NCBI GenBank assembly: GCA_035550375.1
Contig: DASZPH010000116.1
Span: 1-64,000 of the forward strand
Reading direction: 5' to 3'
Length of the DNA: 64,000 bases
Source of the DNA: DASSFG01 sp035550375
Lineage (GTDB): Bacteria; Planctomycetota; Planctomycetia; Pirellulales; JAICIG01
Part shown: positions 24,271 through 34,300 of the stretch, piece after piece
How positions within the stretch are numbered: position 1 is the first letter of the stretch
How the letters are laid out: the number at the start of each line of letters is the position of its first letter
The notes under the pieces: model-generated
The model's database searches: none
Told to the model about the DNA's origin: nothing
The model's input: only the letters and a program-made list of their open reading frames with translations
Translations under genes and position numbers: made by a program

Positions 24271-25641
24271 CTACCCCTCGGGCTGCTTGCCCCGGTAACT
24301 CAGATCCAACAGCTCGATCGGATGCGCCACCCAAAGCGGCTGTCCTTGCTGCCTGGCCTCGCGGCCGATCTGCAGCAGGCACCCCGCGTTGGCGGTGACC
24401 ACGACGCGGGCGCCTGTCTTGGCGATGTTGTTCAGCTTGCGGCGGCTGAGCCGGCCGGCCATCTCGGGCTCGGTCAGGTTATACGTTCCAGCCGCTCCGC
24501 AACAAAGCTCGGTTTCCGGCAACTCACGGATCTGCAAGCCGGGGATCTGGGCCAGCAGGCGCCGCGGCGCTTCGCGAATCTTCTGGGCATGCCCCAGGTG
24601 ACAGGCGTCATGATAGGTGGCAACGGACCGGATTTCCCCCTTGGGGGGCACGAGGCCAAGCTCGTCTAGAAACTCGTTGACGTCCTTGATCTTGCTGGCA
24701 AAGCGGGCGCGCTCTCCCTGCCCCCCGTCGTGCCAGTGGTGGCCGTAGTCTTTGAGCATCGCCCCGCAGCCGGCGACGTTGACGATAACAGCGTCGACCT
24801 CATCGAGGGGGAACGCCGAGATGTTCTGGTCGGCCAGCTGCCGGGCCGGCTCGCTCGATCCGGCGTGAAAATGGATCGCGCCGCAACAAACCTGATTACG
24901 CGGAATCAGGACGTCGCAGCCGTTCTCTTGCAGCACGCGGGCGGTGGCCCAATGCGTGGAGCGGAAGAGCACCTCGGCCACGCAGCCAGTGAAGAGCGCA
25001 ACCTTGGCCCGCCGCGGCCCCTTAGCCGGCAAGAACTCCGGCAACGGAGGCTCCGTCGTTCGCGGCGGCGGCAGCATATCGACGAGCTGACGCAGCCGGC
25101 GCGGGAGCAATCGGAGCAGCCCGATTCGCTCGGCAAGCCATACCAGTCCCATCCGTTGCGCCACGCGCGCCGGCGCAAGCGCCGCGCGCATCCGACGCGG
25201 ATAGGGAAAGATGCCAAACAAGATCCAGCGGTGAAACCAATCGGCCGATTTTGCCTCGCCTTCGCCCATCTGCTCCATCGCCACCCGGAACGGCTCGATC
25301 AGTTTGCCGTACTGCACGCCCGACGGACAGGCCGTCTCGCACGCCCGGCAGTCGAGGCAGAGTTCCAGATGCCGCCGCACTCCCTCGGTGAGCTCCAACC
25401 GGCCGTCCGTGACCGCCCGCATCAGGTAAATCCGCCCTCGCGGGCTGTCGTTTTCGTTGCCCAACTCGACGTAAGTCGGACAGGAAGCGGTGCACAGGCC
25501 GCAGTGGACGCAGTCGAGAAACAGCTCGTAATCGATGCCGTCACCCGGCGTCACCCGAGACGGCCCGGTTTTTTCGCTGCGGTGGGGTTCATCAGCAATC
25601 GGCGGCGATAGAGGTGGAGCAACAGGAAGGGGCAAGGACAT
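24271..25641 (-). CDS. glcF: Glycolate oxidase iron-sulfur subunit-like protein
   Basis: The protein is 456 aa from ATG 25641. Two ferredoxin-type 4Fe-4S motifs, CVHCGLCTASCP and CLDCRACETACP, lie in the first 110 residues. Two CCG-type domains follow: FTGCVAEVLF with CCGAIHFHAG, and DACHLGHAQ with CCGAAGTYNL. This is the GlcF layout, in which electrons from the flavin subunits GlcD/GlcE pass to quinone. No glcD or glcE is in the window, so the partner may be elsewhere or unrelated. It begins the twelve-gene minus-strand run and is divergent from a TIM-barrel gene. Confidence 0.9.
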   Translation of the reverse strand: MSLPLPVAPPLSPPIADEPHRSEKTGPSRVTPGDGIDYELFLDCVHCGLCTASCPTYVELGNENDSPRGRIYLMRAVTDGRLELTEGVRRHLELCLDCRACETACPSGVQYGKLIEPFRVAMEQMGEGEAKSADWFHRWILFGIFPYPRRMRAALAPARVAQRMGLVWLAERIGLLRLLPRRLRQLVDMLPPPRTTEPPLPEFLPAKGPRRAKVALFTGCVAEVLFRSTHWATARVLQENGCDVLIPRNQVCCGAIHFHAGSSEPARQLADQNISAFPLDEVDAVIVNVAGCGAMLKDYGHHWHDGGQGERARFASKIKDVNEFLDELGLVPPKGEIRSVATYHDACHLGHAQKIREAPRRLLAQIPGLQIRELPETELCCGAAGTYNLTEPEMAGRLSRRKLNNIAKTGARVVVTANAGCLLQIGREARQQGQPLWVAHPIELLDLSYRGKQPEG

Positions 25642-25770
25642 TCGGGGTGATCCGGCGCGGTGGTTTCCTCCCTTGTACCATACCGACGTTTCGCGCGCAA
25701 CCGTCCCCTTGCACGCGGCCAGCCCACTTCGCCACAATGGCCGCTTTCCTTTTCACCTCACGAGTGCCCC

Positions 25771-26784
25771 ATGAGCGACAATCCCCGCGTCATTCTCAGC
25801 GGCTTCGCCGACGAAGCCGCCAACCAGAAGACGGCCGTCCAGCAGTTCGCGGCCTTCGCCGCCATGGGTCTTCAGTTCTACAGCCTCCGCTTCATCGACG
25901 CTGGCGAAGGCATCAAGAACGTCATGAAGCTCACGGTGAAAGAGATCCAAAGCATCCGGCACCTGGAGGACGAATACGGCCTCAACGTCGCGTCGATCGG
26001 CTCACCCATCGGCAAAGTCAAGCTGGTCGACGTCGACGACGGCACGAGCAATACCTACACCCCGTTCAAGAAATACCTCGAGAAAGAGGTCAAGAAGGCT
26101 TGCGAGCTGGCCCATGCCTTCGAGACCAAACTTATCCGCGGTTTTTCCTTCTACCCGCCGCGCGGCGCCGACCCCCACGAGTATGTGCCGCAGGCGGTCG
26201 AGCAACTCGGCCAGATTGCCGAGGCGTGCCACCGCTCCGACCTGACCTTCGGCCTGGAGATCGAGGCCAACCTGGTCGGCCAGACCGGCCAGCTCATGGC
26301 CGAGCTGTATCGACAGGTGAACCATCCGGGGCTGGTGCTGATCTTCGACGCGGCCAACATTCTCTGCCAGGGGTACACCACGGCCGAAGTCTTCGCCCAG
26401 TACCTGGCGATGAAGCCGGCCATCGGCTGGATGCACATCAAGGACTACCGCCACCCGCAGTCGCCGGCGCGCACCGGCCACGTCGACGAGGACGCCCTCA
26501 AGAACTTCGTGCCGGCCGACCTCGGCCACTCGGCCCACGAGTTGATCCTGCGGGATTTCAGGGAGGAGATCCCGACCCTCTATCAGCGACTTCATCGCCG
26601 CGGCATACCGGGCGTGTTTCTCGACCTGGAACCGCACGTGAAAGGGGGCGGCCAGTTCGGCGGTTTCAGCGGCCCCGACGGCATGGGCGTGGCCCTGCGT
26701 GCTCTCTGCCGCGTGCTCGACTACGCCCGCATCGACTACCACCTCCGCGACTTCGAAGACATCCGCGCCGCGCGAGGTTTTTAG
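25771..26784 (+). CDS. Sugar phosphate isomerase/epimerase family protein (xylose isomerase-like TIM barrel)
   Basis: The protein is 337 aa. The start MSDNPRVILSGFADEAAN leads into a TIM barrel of the AP-endonuclease-2 family. Predicted metal ligands are GLEIEANLVGQ (Glu), LIFDAANILCQG (Asp), WMHIKDYRHPQ (His, Asp), and the final FLDLEPHVKGGGQFGG (Glu). The usual activity is aldose-ketose isomerisation or epimerisation, but the substrate is unknown. It has no signal peptide, so it is cytoplasmic. Nothing overlaps its 5' end, which is divergent from glcF by 129 bases. Confidence 0.88.
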   Translation: MSDNPRVILSGFADEAANQKTAVQQFAAFAAMGLQFYSLRFIDAGEGIKNVMKLTVKEIQSIRHLEDEYGLNVASIGSPIGKVKLVDVDDGTSNTYTPFKKYLEKEVKKACELAHAFETKLIRGFSFYPPRGADPHEYVPQAVEQLGQIAEACHRSDLTFGLEIEANLVGQTGQLMAELYRQVNHPGLVLIFDAANILCQGYTTAEVFAQYLAMKPAIGWMHIKDYRHPQSPARTGHVDEDALKNFVPADLGHSAHELILRDFREEIPTLYQRLHRRGIPGVFLDLEPHVKGGGQFGGFSGPDGMGVALRALCRVLDYARIDYHLRDFEDIRAARGF

Positions 26785-27182
26785 AGAGCCATTCTGCTGT
26801 GGCGGGGACCGTGCTCAGATTAAGGGATGGCACGTGACGCGAAACGCTCGCCCGCACAAATCCGAAGCGTAAGAAAACCAATTACGCCCACCGCCGCGCC
26901 CAGGCACCGCGACCATGCTGCGGAAACCGGATCTGCGGCTTCGGGCGCTTCAGGCTCCGCCAAGCTGCCCGCAATACGGGGCCGCCAAGTTATCGCGACG
27001 AACAGATTCGTCAAAATCCGTAAACCCGTCGCCGGCCTGGAACTCGAGACGCCGTCGATGCGCCGGCAGCGACCTATTCTTGAGCATTTGAGCTTTATGG
27101 CGTATTCCAGCGATTTCAGGCGACGGTTAACATCCGTGTTTGGCCGCGCGGCCGGGCCAGCCGCCGGTATACGAGTCCTTGC
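26785..27182. other. Intergenic region of 398 bp
   Basis: No convincing protein gene is seen. A minus-strand frame from 27416 is open by composition but lies across the small gene at 27183. A possible promoter (TTGAGC, 17 bp, TATTCC) precedes the small gene near 27083-27111, but it is weak. Confidence 0.4.
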
Positions 27183-27440
27183 ATGAGTACCAATCGCATC
27201 GCCGCCCTGTTTTCGAACGACGGAGGGCCGGCGTTCGGGGATTTGCTGGAGGCGACCGCGACGCAGCAACGTTTTACGCCAGGCTGTCGGGTGCGAGTCC
27301 GCTCCGGCGTGCTGGCGGGGGCGGAAGGAACCGTTCTTGCTTACTGCTCCGATTCGCGGCTGATTGTGGCAGTCGACCTCAGTTGCCCCGGTGTCACGCT
27401 GGAAATCGACGAGCAAAAGCTGACGCTTCTCGACGGCTAA
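27183..27440 (+). CDS. Small KOW-like protein (85 aa)
   Basis: After 30 residues the sequence GCRVRVRSGVLAGAEGTVLAY has the KOW pattern (V-x-V-x-x-G-x-[FL]-x-G-x-x-G-x-V) of NusG and ribosomal L24/L26 proteins, followed by a strand pair RLIVAVDL and GVTLEIDE. KOW domains bind RNA or protein. No other domain fits. The ATG is supported only by codon use and domain, since no good Shine-Dalgarno is visible. It is convergent with the PEP-CTERM gene. Confidence 0.65.
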   Translation: MSTNRIAALFSNDGGPAFGDLLEATATQQRFTPGCRVRVRSGVLAGAEGTVLAYCSDSRLIVAVDLSCPGVTLEIDEQKLTLLDG

Positions 27441-27508
27441 GCCCGGCTAAGCCTTCAGCCGCTTTGCGTTTGGCCCTCGGAGCGGGAATCAAACGGATCG
27501 CCCGAAAC

Positions 27509-28267
27509 TCAGCCCTTGGGCCGCCGGCGCCGCCCTGCAACCAGGCCCACGACCCCGACCGCAAAAAGACTGAAAGTCGCCGGCTCGGGAACGGAAGAGG
27601 ACCCAAGCGGCGTGACTGCCACTCCGGGAACCGTCGTGCCTTGCGACGGCGGGGTAATGAAATAGCCTGTGAGTGGAAACTGCGCGGGGTCGGTGGCGGC
27701 GATTGTAAGAAAGCCAGGAAAAACGGGGGGGATACCCTGGGAATCCTCCGTGTCGATTCCGGCCGCTTTCAACAACGCCGTATCGACTTGCTGTAAAATG
27801 CCGAAGGCGAAGAGGTCGGCCACACCGCTCGCGTCCAGTGCCGTCGTCATACTGACCGTGAACGAGATCGATGAATCGCCGGGATCGCTGCCCGGGGTGA
27901 ATGGGAGCCAGACTTCGTTCAGGAACTGACTGTCATTGATGGCAATTTGCCCACTCGATACGGTACCGCCGGGGGCTCCCGGCAGGCCTAGAGGATTGAC
28001 CACCGCGCCAGCAAAGTCCCCCGAACCGGTCCCGCCAAAGACGAAATTGCTGATCGTCACCGTGTTGTTCATGTCCCCCGTCCCTTCTCCGTCGGCGAAT
28101 TGAAAATCGAGCGCGAAGGGGCCCGTGAAGCCCGCAGGCACAAGCGCCGCCGTGTCGGTTATCTCGACGCTGAACGAGATGTCGGCGCTGGCGTCGCCCG
28201 ACAGGCTGCACCAACTTGTCAGTAATCCCGCAAGGACGAGGGAAAAATGTAGAAACGATCGAGGCAT
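27509..28267 (-). CDS. PEP-CTERM-anchored exported protein, NF038129-like
   Basis: The protein is 252 aa from ATG 28267 (MPRSFLHFSLVLAG), preceded by CGGAG. The upstream ATG 28297 adds 10 residues and has no Shine-Dalgarno. A signal peptide is followed by a beta-rich domain (ISFSVEITDTAAL, FALDFQFADGEGTGDMNNTVTISNFVFGG) like the NF038129 family. The C-terminus VPEPATFSLFAVGVV, a hydrophobic helix and RRRRPKG form the PEP-CTERM sorting signal, processed by an exosortase (not in this window) and often linked to exopolysaccharide. It begins 58 bases after the stop of the giant gene, in the same direction, so both may share one transcript. Confidence 0.85.
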   Translation of the reverse strand: MPRSFLHFSLVLAGLLTSWCSLSGDASADISFSVEITDTAALVPAGFTGPFALDFQFADGEGTGDMNNTVTISNFVFGGTGSGDFAGAVVNPLGLPGAPGGTVSSGQIAINDSQFLNEVWLPFTPGSDPGDSSISFTVSMTTALDASGVADLFAFGILQQVDTALLKAAGIDTEDSQGIPPVFPGFLTIAATDPAQFPLTGYFITPPSQGTTVPGVAVTPLGSSSVPEPATFSLFAVGVVGLVAGRRRRPKG

Positions 28268-28325
28268 TAGAACAAAACTCCGGTTTTTCCCCAGCATAAT
28301 TTGACGTGCGGTTCAGGGCAACGAA

Positions 28326-31300
28326 TCAGGAGGCGTCGGCCAAAACCTGCGTGTTGAAGGTGATCCCCACCTTCGACGGATTGTTGAATTGCAGCGAAAG
28401 GGTGATTTTCTGGTTCCGCGTCAGCGAAGCCAGCACGCTGGTCGGGATCGCGATCACCGGTTCCCCGCTGGCGTCCAGACCAAATGACAGCGTCGTCGAT
28501 CCTAATGTCACTTTGGCGAGCGTTACTCCGGCCGGTAGCCCTTTGAGGACCACCTCCAGCGCGCCATTGATCGTTCCCGATGAGGTGTTGGTAATCGCCA
28601 GCGTGCCCACGTAGGTCAGCGTCGTGTAGCTGTAGAGGAACGCGGATCGCACTGCGCTCACCTGGCTGGTGACATCAAGCGGATTCACCGTGACGCCGCC
28701 CGACCCGCTCAGGCCGCCAGCCGAATCGGTCGCCGACAGCACGTAGGTCCCCGATAGGGTTAGCGCCACGTTCTTGAACGTCGCCACTCCGGCCACGGCG
28801 CCTGCCGACGTGATGCTTCCGGCGGCGAACGTGCCCGGACCGCTGGCGACATGCAGACTCACGGTGCTGGCGTCGCCCGTCTCGACGTTCTTGTACTGAT
28901 CTTCAATCGACACCTGGATTCCGGCCGGACTGTTGACGACCTGCGTCGCCGTGGCGGTCGCCGGTAGCGTCGTAAAGATCAATTGCGAAGCCACCGCGGG
29001 CGTGACGCTGAAACTGTGTGGGGCGAATCCGGTGAGACCGTTGTCGGATGCGGCCAGCGTGTATTGCCCGGCCCGGTCGAGCACCAGGTTGGTAAAGGTC
29101 GCCTCGCCGGCGGTTGCATTGACGCCGGTGGTACTGTTGATGAACCCTGAGGCGGCACTGCCTGGTGCGGCCGTGAAGCTACCGATACTGATCACGACCT
29201 GGGAATTGTCGTTGGTGAGCACGTTGCCGTAGGTGTCCTCAATCCAAACCTCAACGCCGCCGTTGGTGCTGTTGATCGCGGACCCCGCGGTCGTGTTCGT
29301 TGGCTGACCCGCGGTCGGGAAGAATAGCTGGTGGAACGCCGCGGGCGTGACGTTGAAACTGTGTGAGGCGAATCCAGAGAGACCGTTATCGGATGCCGCC
29401 AGCGTGTATTGCCCGGCCTGATCGAGCACCAGGTTGGTGAAGGTTGCCTTGCCGGCAGTTGCATTGACGCTGGTGGTGCTGTCGATCAAGCCGGCCGTGG
29501 CATTGCCCGCAGCCGCCATGACGCTGCCGATGCTGATCGTCACCAGCGAATGGTCGTCGGCCACCACGTTGCCGTAACTATCCTCAATCAAAACCACGAC
29601 CCCGCTCGGCCCATTGATGGCACTCCCCGCTGTCGTGTCGCTCGGCTGCGGCATGAACACCAGTTGGCTCGCGATGCCGTAGGCGTTGACCTGCTGCTCG
29701 ACCACGTTCGAAGGGCTGCCCGCAAAGTCGCCCGTGGGCACATAAACGGCCTGAATCGGGTGCGTGCCCTGGGAGAGAGCCGAGATGGTGGAGGTGACCT
29801 GGTTGGTCGTGCCGTCGAGCGTTTCGGTGTCGAGAATCTCGCCATCGTCCTCGAACAAGACGGTACCGGTCGGAAACGCGTCGCCAGTTTCCGCGGTAAC
29901 CGTCGCGGTGAACGTCACCGGCTGGTTCAAAACCGATGGGTTCGCGGAGCTGCCCAGCACGGTGTTCGTGCCGACGTTGAGAGGCTCAAGCAGTTTCACG
30001 TTGGGCGGCAGGGGGTTCGGCAAATAGCCTTCTGCAGGCGACTGGCTGAGGTCGAGCGTCTCCTGGCCGCTACCGGCCACCACGCTGGCCTGCCCCGCGG
30101 ACCCGGGTTGGAAGGTGAAGTAGTCGTTGCCCGAGCTGCCCACAAACGTGTCGTTCCCGCCCTTGCCCATCAGCGTGGCCCCGCCGGGAACCGGCGGCGG
30201 GGTGGGCGGATCAACGCCGAAATCGGGAGTTGTGAAGGTATACAAGAAGAGCTGGTAGTCGCCGGGCGACTCCGGCGTGATGTCCTGGGGCACGCCGCTG
30301 TAAGCATCGATGCCGATGTAGTACGTGTAGGTGCCGTCGGCATTGGGTGTCTCACCCGCCGGCACGGGCAGCCTCACGTCGACCAGCGAGGAATCGGTCG
30401 ACTCGAAGTCGTGAAGGTTGTAAGCCAGCAGGTCTCCCGCCGAATCGAACAGGCCCAACTCCGTGAAGAAGGGATGCGGGTTGAGTGTATCCGCGGCCGA
30501 AATCGCCAGGACGTTGACCACTTCGTCGGGGAGTCCTTGGAAGGCATAAAAGTCCTGCTCGTTGGCCGCGGACAGCGAACCACTCACGTCGAGGGCTTTC
30601 ACGTAGAAAGGCTGTCCGAAGTCGCGGTTAGTCGGATCTTCGATCGTGTTCGGCACCGCCAACGCGGGCAGCGCGCCAAGCTGGTAGGCGTTGGTGACGA
30701 ACGCTTTGCCCTCCACCCCGGCAGGTGGCGACGCCGTGGGCAAGCCCGCCTGATTGACCACCACGCCACTGTCGTTAAAGGCCAGTTTGATCGCGTCCCG
30801 CTCACCGAGGTAGGTGAGTTGGGCCGCTTGGTTAAGCGTGGTTCCGACCGAGGCTGGCGAAGCCATGACGTCTGCGGGCGTTTCCGGCGCGCTAGCGTCG
30901 CTCGTCTGGGCGCCCGGAAAGTAACCGGAAGCAACCGTCGAAGCGACGCCCGTCCCGATCGGCCCGAATGAATCGGTGTGCCGCAGGCCCGACTGGTGTC
31001 CCAACTCGTGGGCGATGATGTCGGCCGTAAGCTGGATGATGTTCGTGTCGGTCGGCGTTACCAGCCCGCCCCCGTAGCCGAGGAACGAGTTGATGTTGAC
31101 GGTCGAGACGCCCCCCAGGTCGAGATTCAGGAAGTCGAGCTGGTTCGATTGGCCGCCCGCCGGCCCTTGATTGATCTTGAATGTGGTATAGAGGCCGCCG
31201 AACGGGGTGGCCCACTGCTCGGCCTGAGCCTGGTCGGTCGTGAATTCGTAATTGAAGTCGGCGTAGTCGTGTTGGAGCCGCTCGACGATGGCCCCCTCCA

Positions 31301-34300
31301 GGTCTTCGCCTCCGAAATCCGAATACGAAACGTCGCTCTGAGAGGCCGGGTGGTCGAAGTCGAGGAAGACGACCTGGGTCACGCCGCTTTGCAGGTAAGC
31401 GTTGCCACTGCCGGCAACCAGGCTGTCGTGCCCCCCTCCACCGTAGAGCGAAACGTCGCCGCTGCCGGCCTGGATGGTGTCGCCGTAACGCGTCCCCACG
31501 ACGTCGTTAAAGGCATTCGGATTGCTCAGCGATACCGAGAGCCAGCTCTTGCCGCCGACGGTGCTGGTGATCTGCGGCGCCCCGGCGGTACCGTTCAGGT
31601 TGACGTCGAGCGGCGCCCCGAATTCGAGGAAGTAAAGGCGGTTGGTCGAACTGGCGGTGACGCCGCCGAACGTTCCTCCCTCGTTGATTTGGTCGTGGCC
31701 GAGTTGGCTGCCGGAGAAGAAGTACGTATCGCTGCCGCCACCGCCGGTGAAAGTGTCGTTCCCCCTGCCGACGTAGAAGCGGTCGTTCCCCGCATCGCCG
31801 GTGACCGAGTCGTCAAAGGCGCTGTCGACGACGCCATTGATGCCGGCGTTGGTCTTGAGCAACAGGCTCAGTCCGGTTGCCTCATTGACCGTCTGAAGGG
31901 ACTTGCTGCCCAGATCGAGGGTCACCGGCCCGCCGAACTGAGAGAAATCAAGCGTGTTGTCGGTTCCGCCCGGCGGGTCGATGGTGTCGCTGCCGAAGGA
32001 GCTCCCCTTGAACTCGAAGGTCGTGCCGCCGCTGCCCGCCAGCAGCGAGTCGTTGCCGCTGCCCGCGACCAGCGTGGCCGAGCCCGAGCCGCCCATCAGC
32101 GTGTCGTTGCCCGACCCGCCCGTGAGCACGTTTGGCCCGCTGTTGCCCGAGATCGAATCGTTGCCCGGGGTGCCGACCACGTTCTGGAATTGACCGACGA
32201 GCGCCAGCCAGAGATCGCTGGTGACCTGCTGCACGGGGAGCGACGTGCCCGCGTCGCCGTTGCCGGCGTTCGCCAGGTTGAGGCTCGCTGCGAACTCGCC
32301 GGGGCCGAAGGTAATGGTATTCGTGCCCGGCAATTGCGAGTCGGTGTCGGCCTGGCTGTCGGCGAAGGTCGCGAGATCGTTAAGAACGATCGGAGCGCTC
32401 TGGCTCGACGGCCCGCTAACCTGATAGACGTTGTTGCCGCCTCCCGCGGCCAGTTCCACGTTCGCGCCGCCGGCCGTGCCCACGGTGTCGTCACCGGAGC
32501 CGCCGAAGAGCGTGACGTTCGAGCCCCCGCTATTGTACAGGGAGTCGCCGTTAGAGTTGCCGGCGAGCAGCGTGGCGCTGGTGTCGCCGCTGGCGGTCAG
32601 GGTGTCGTTGCCGCTGGCCAGGACGGTGTAGGGCGCGCCGGCGCTGGTGAAGAGCGTCACGACGACACTGCCGCCGATCAATTCGACCGACCTGTCGCTC
32701 GAACTGAAGAGCAAGTCGCTGCCGCCTCCGCCGAAGAGCGTCATGCCCGAATTGCCGCTGGAAAACAGCGAGTCGTCGCTGGTGCCGCCCACCAGCGCGC
32801 TGGAGAAGGCCCCTGTGCTGGAAAGCGAGTCGTGGCCGGTGCCGCCGTAGAGAGAAATGAACGTGCCAGCCGTGTTGTCGAGCGTGTCGTTGCCGGTTCC
32901 GCCGAACATGGTGATGCTCGAACCGCCGCTGTTATGAAGCGAGCTGTTGCCGGTTCCGCCGACCAAGGTGCTGCTCGTGCTGCCGCTGGCGGAAAGGGAG
33001 CTGTTGCCGCTGCCGCCGTACATCGACACGCTCGTACCGCCGCTCGTGTTGAGCGAATCGTTGCCCGTGCCACCGAACATCGTGACGCTCGAGCCGCCGC
33101 TGTTGTATAGCGTGCTGTTGCCGGTCCCTCCTACCATCGTGACCGCCGTGCCACCCGTACTCGACAAACTGGAGTTACCACTGCCGCCGTACATCGAGAC
33201 ACTCGTGCCGCCCGTGCTGCTGAGGGAATCGTTGCCCGTGCCGCCGAACATGGTGATGCTCGAACCGCCGCTGCTGTGCACCGAGCTGTTGCCGCTGCCC
33301 GCATACATCGAGACGCTGGTGCCGCCCGACGTCTGCATCGTGTCGTTGCCCGTGCCACCGAACATCGTGATGCTCGAACCGCCGCTGGTGTACAGCGTGC
33401 TGTTGCCGGTGCCTCCCACCATCGTGACCGCCGTGCCGCCCGTGCTCGACAAGCTGGAATTGCCGCTCCCGCCATACATCGAGACGCTCGTGCCGCCCGT
33501 ACTGGTCAGCGTGTCGTTTCCGCTGCCGCCGAACATGGTGATGCTCGAGCCGCCGCTGGTGTACAGCGTTTGCGTCCCGCCGCTGGTCGTCATCGTGTAG
33601 CTGCTGCCGCTGGCCGAGAGGGAGCTGTTGCCGCTGCCGCCGTACATCGACACGCTCGTGCCGCCCGACGTTTGCATCGTGTCGTTGCCCGTGCCACCGA
33701 ACATGGTGATGCTCGAACCACCGCTGTTGTACAGCGAACTATTGCCGGTGCCTCCCACCATCGTGACCGTCGTGCCGCCCGTGCTCGACAGGGTCGCGTT
33801 GCCGCTGCCGCCGTACATCGACACGCTCGTGCCGCCCGTGCTGCCAAGCGAATCGTTGCCCGTGCCGCCGAACATGGTGACGCTTGAGCCACCGCTGGAG
33901 TAAAGCGAACTGTTGCCGGCGCCGCCTACCATCGACACCGTTGTGCCCCCGGTGGATGACAGGGTCGCATTGCCGCTGCCGCCATACATCGACACACTGG
34001 TGCCACCCGTGCTGGTGAGCGAATCGTTCCCCGTACCGCCGAACATGGTGATGCTCGAACCGCCGCTGTTGTGCAGCGAGGTGTTGCCGCTGCCCGCGTA
34101 CATCGAAACACTCGTGCCCCCCGTGCTGACGAGGCTATCGTTGCCCGTACCGCCGAACATGGTGATGCTCGAACCGCCGCTGCTGTGCAGCGAGGTGTTG
34201 CCGCTGCCCGCATACATCGACACGCTCGTGCCGCCGGTGCTGATCAGACTATCGTTACCCGTGCCGCCGAAGAGGCTGATGCTCGAGCCGTCACTGGAAT

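Noticed and set aside
26820..27416. 198-aa minus-strand frame in the 26.8-27.4 kb gap
   Set aside because: It covers the KOW-like gene antisense, and its composition and lack of domain argue against coding.
30978..33110. 710-aa plus-strand open frame
   Set aside because: Antisense shadow of the RTX-like repeats; the repeated 57-bp unit has no stop in this frame. Similar shadows at 29409-30971 and 34071-35546 are rejected for the same reason.
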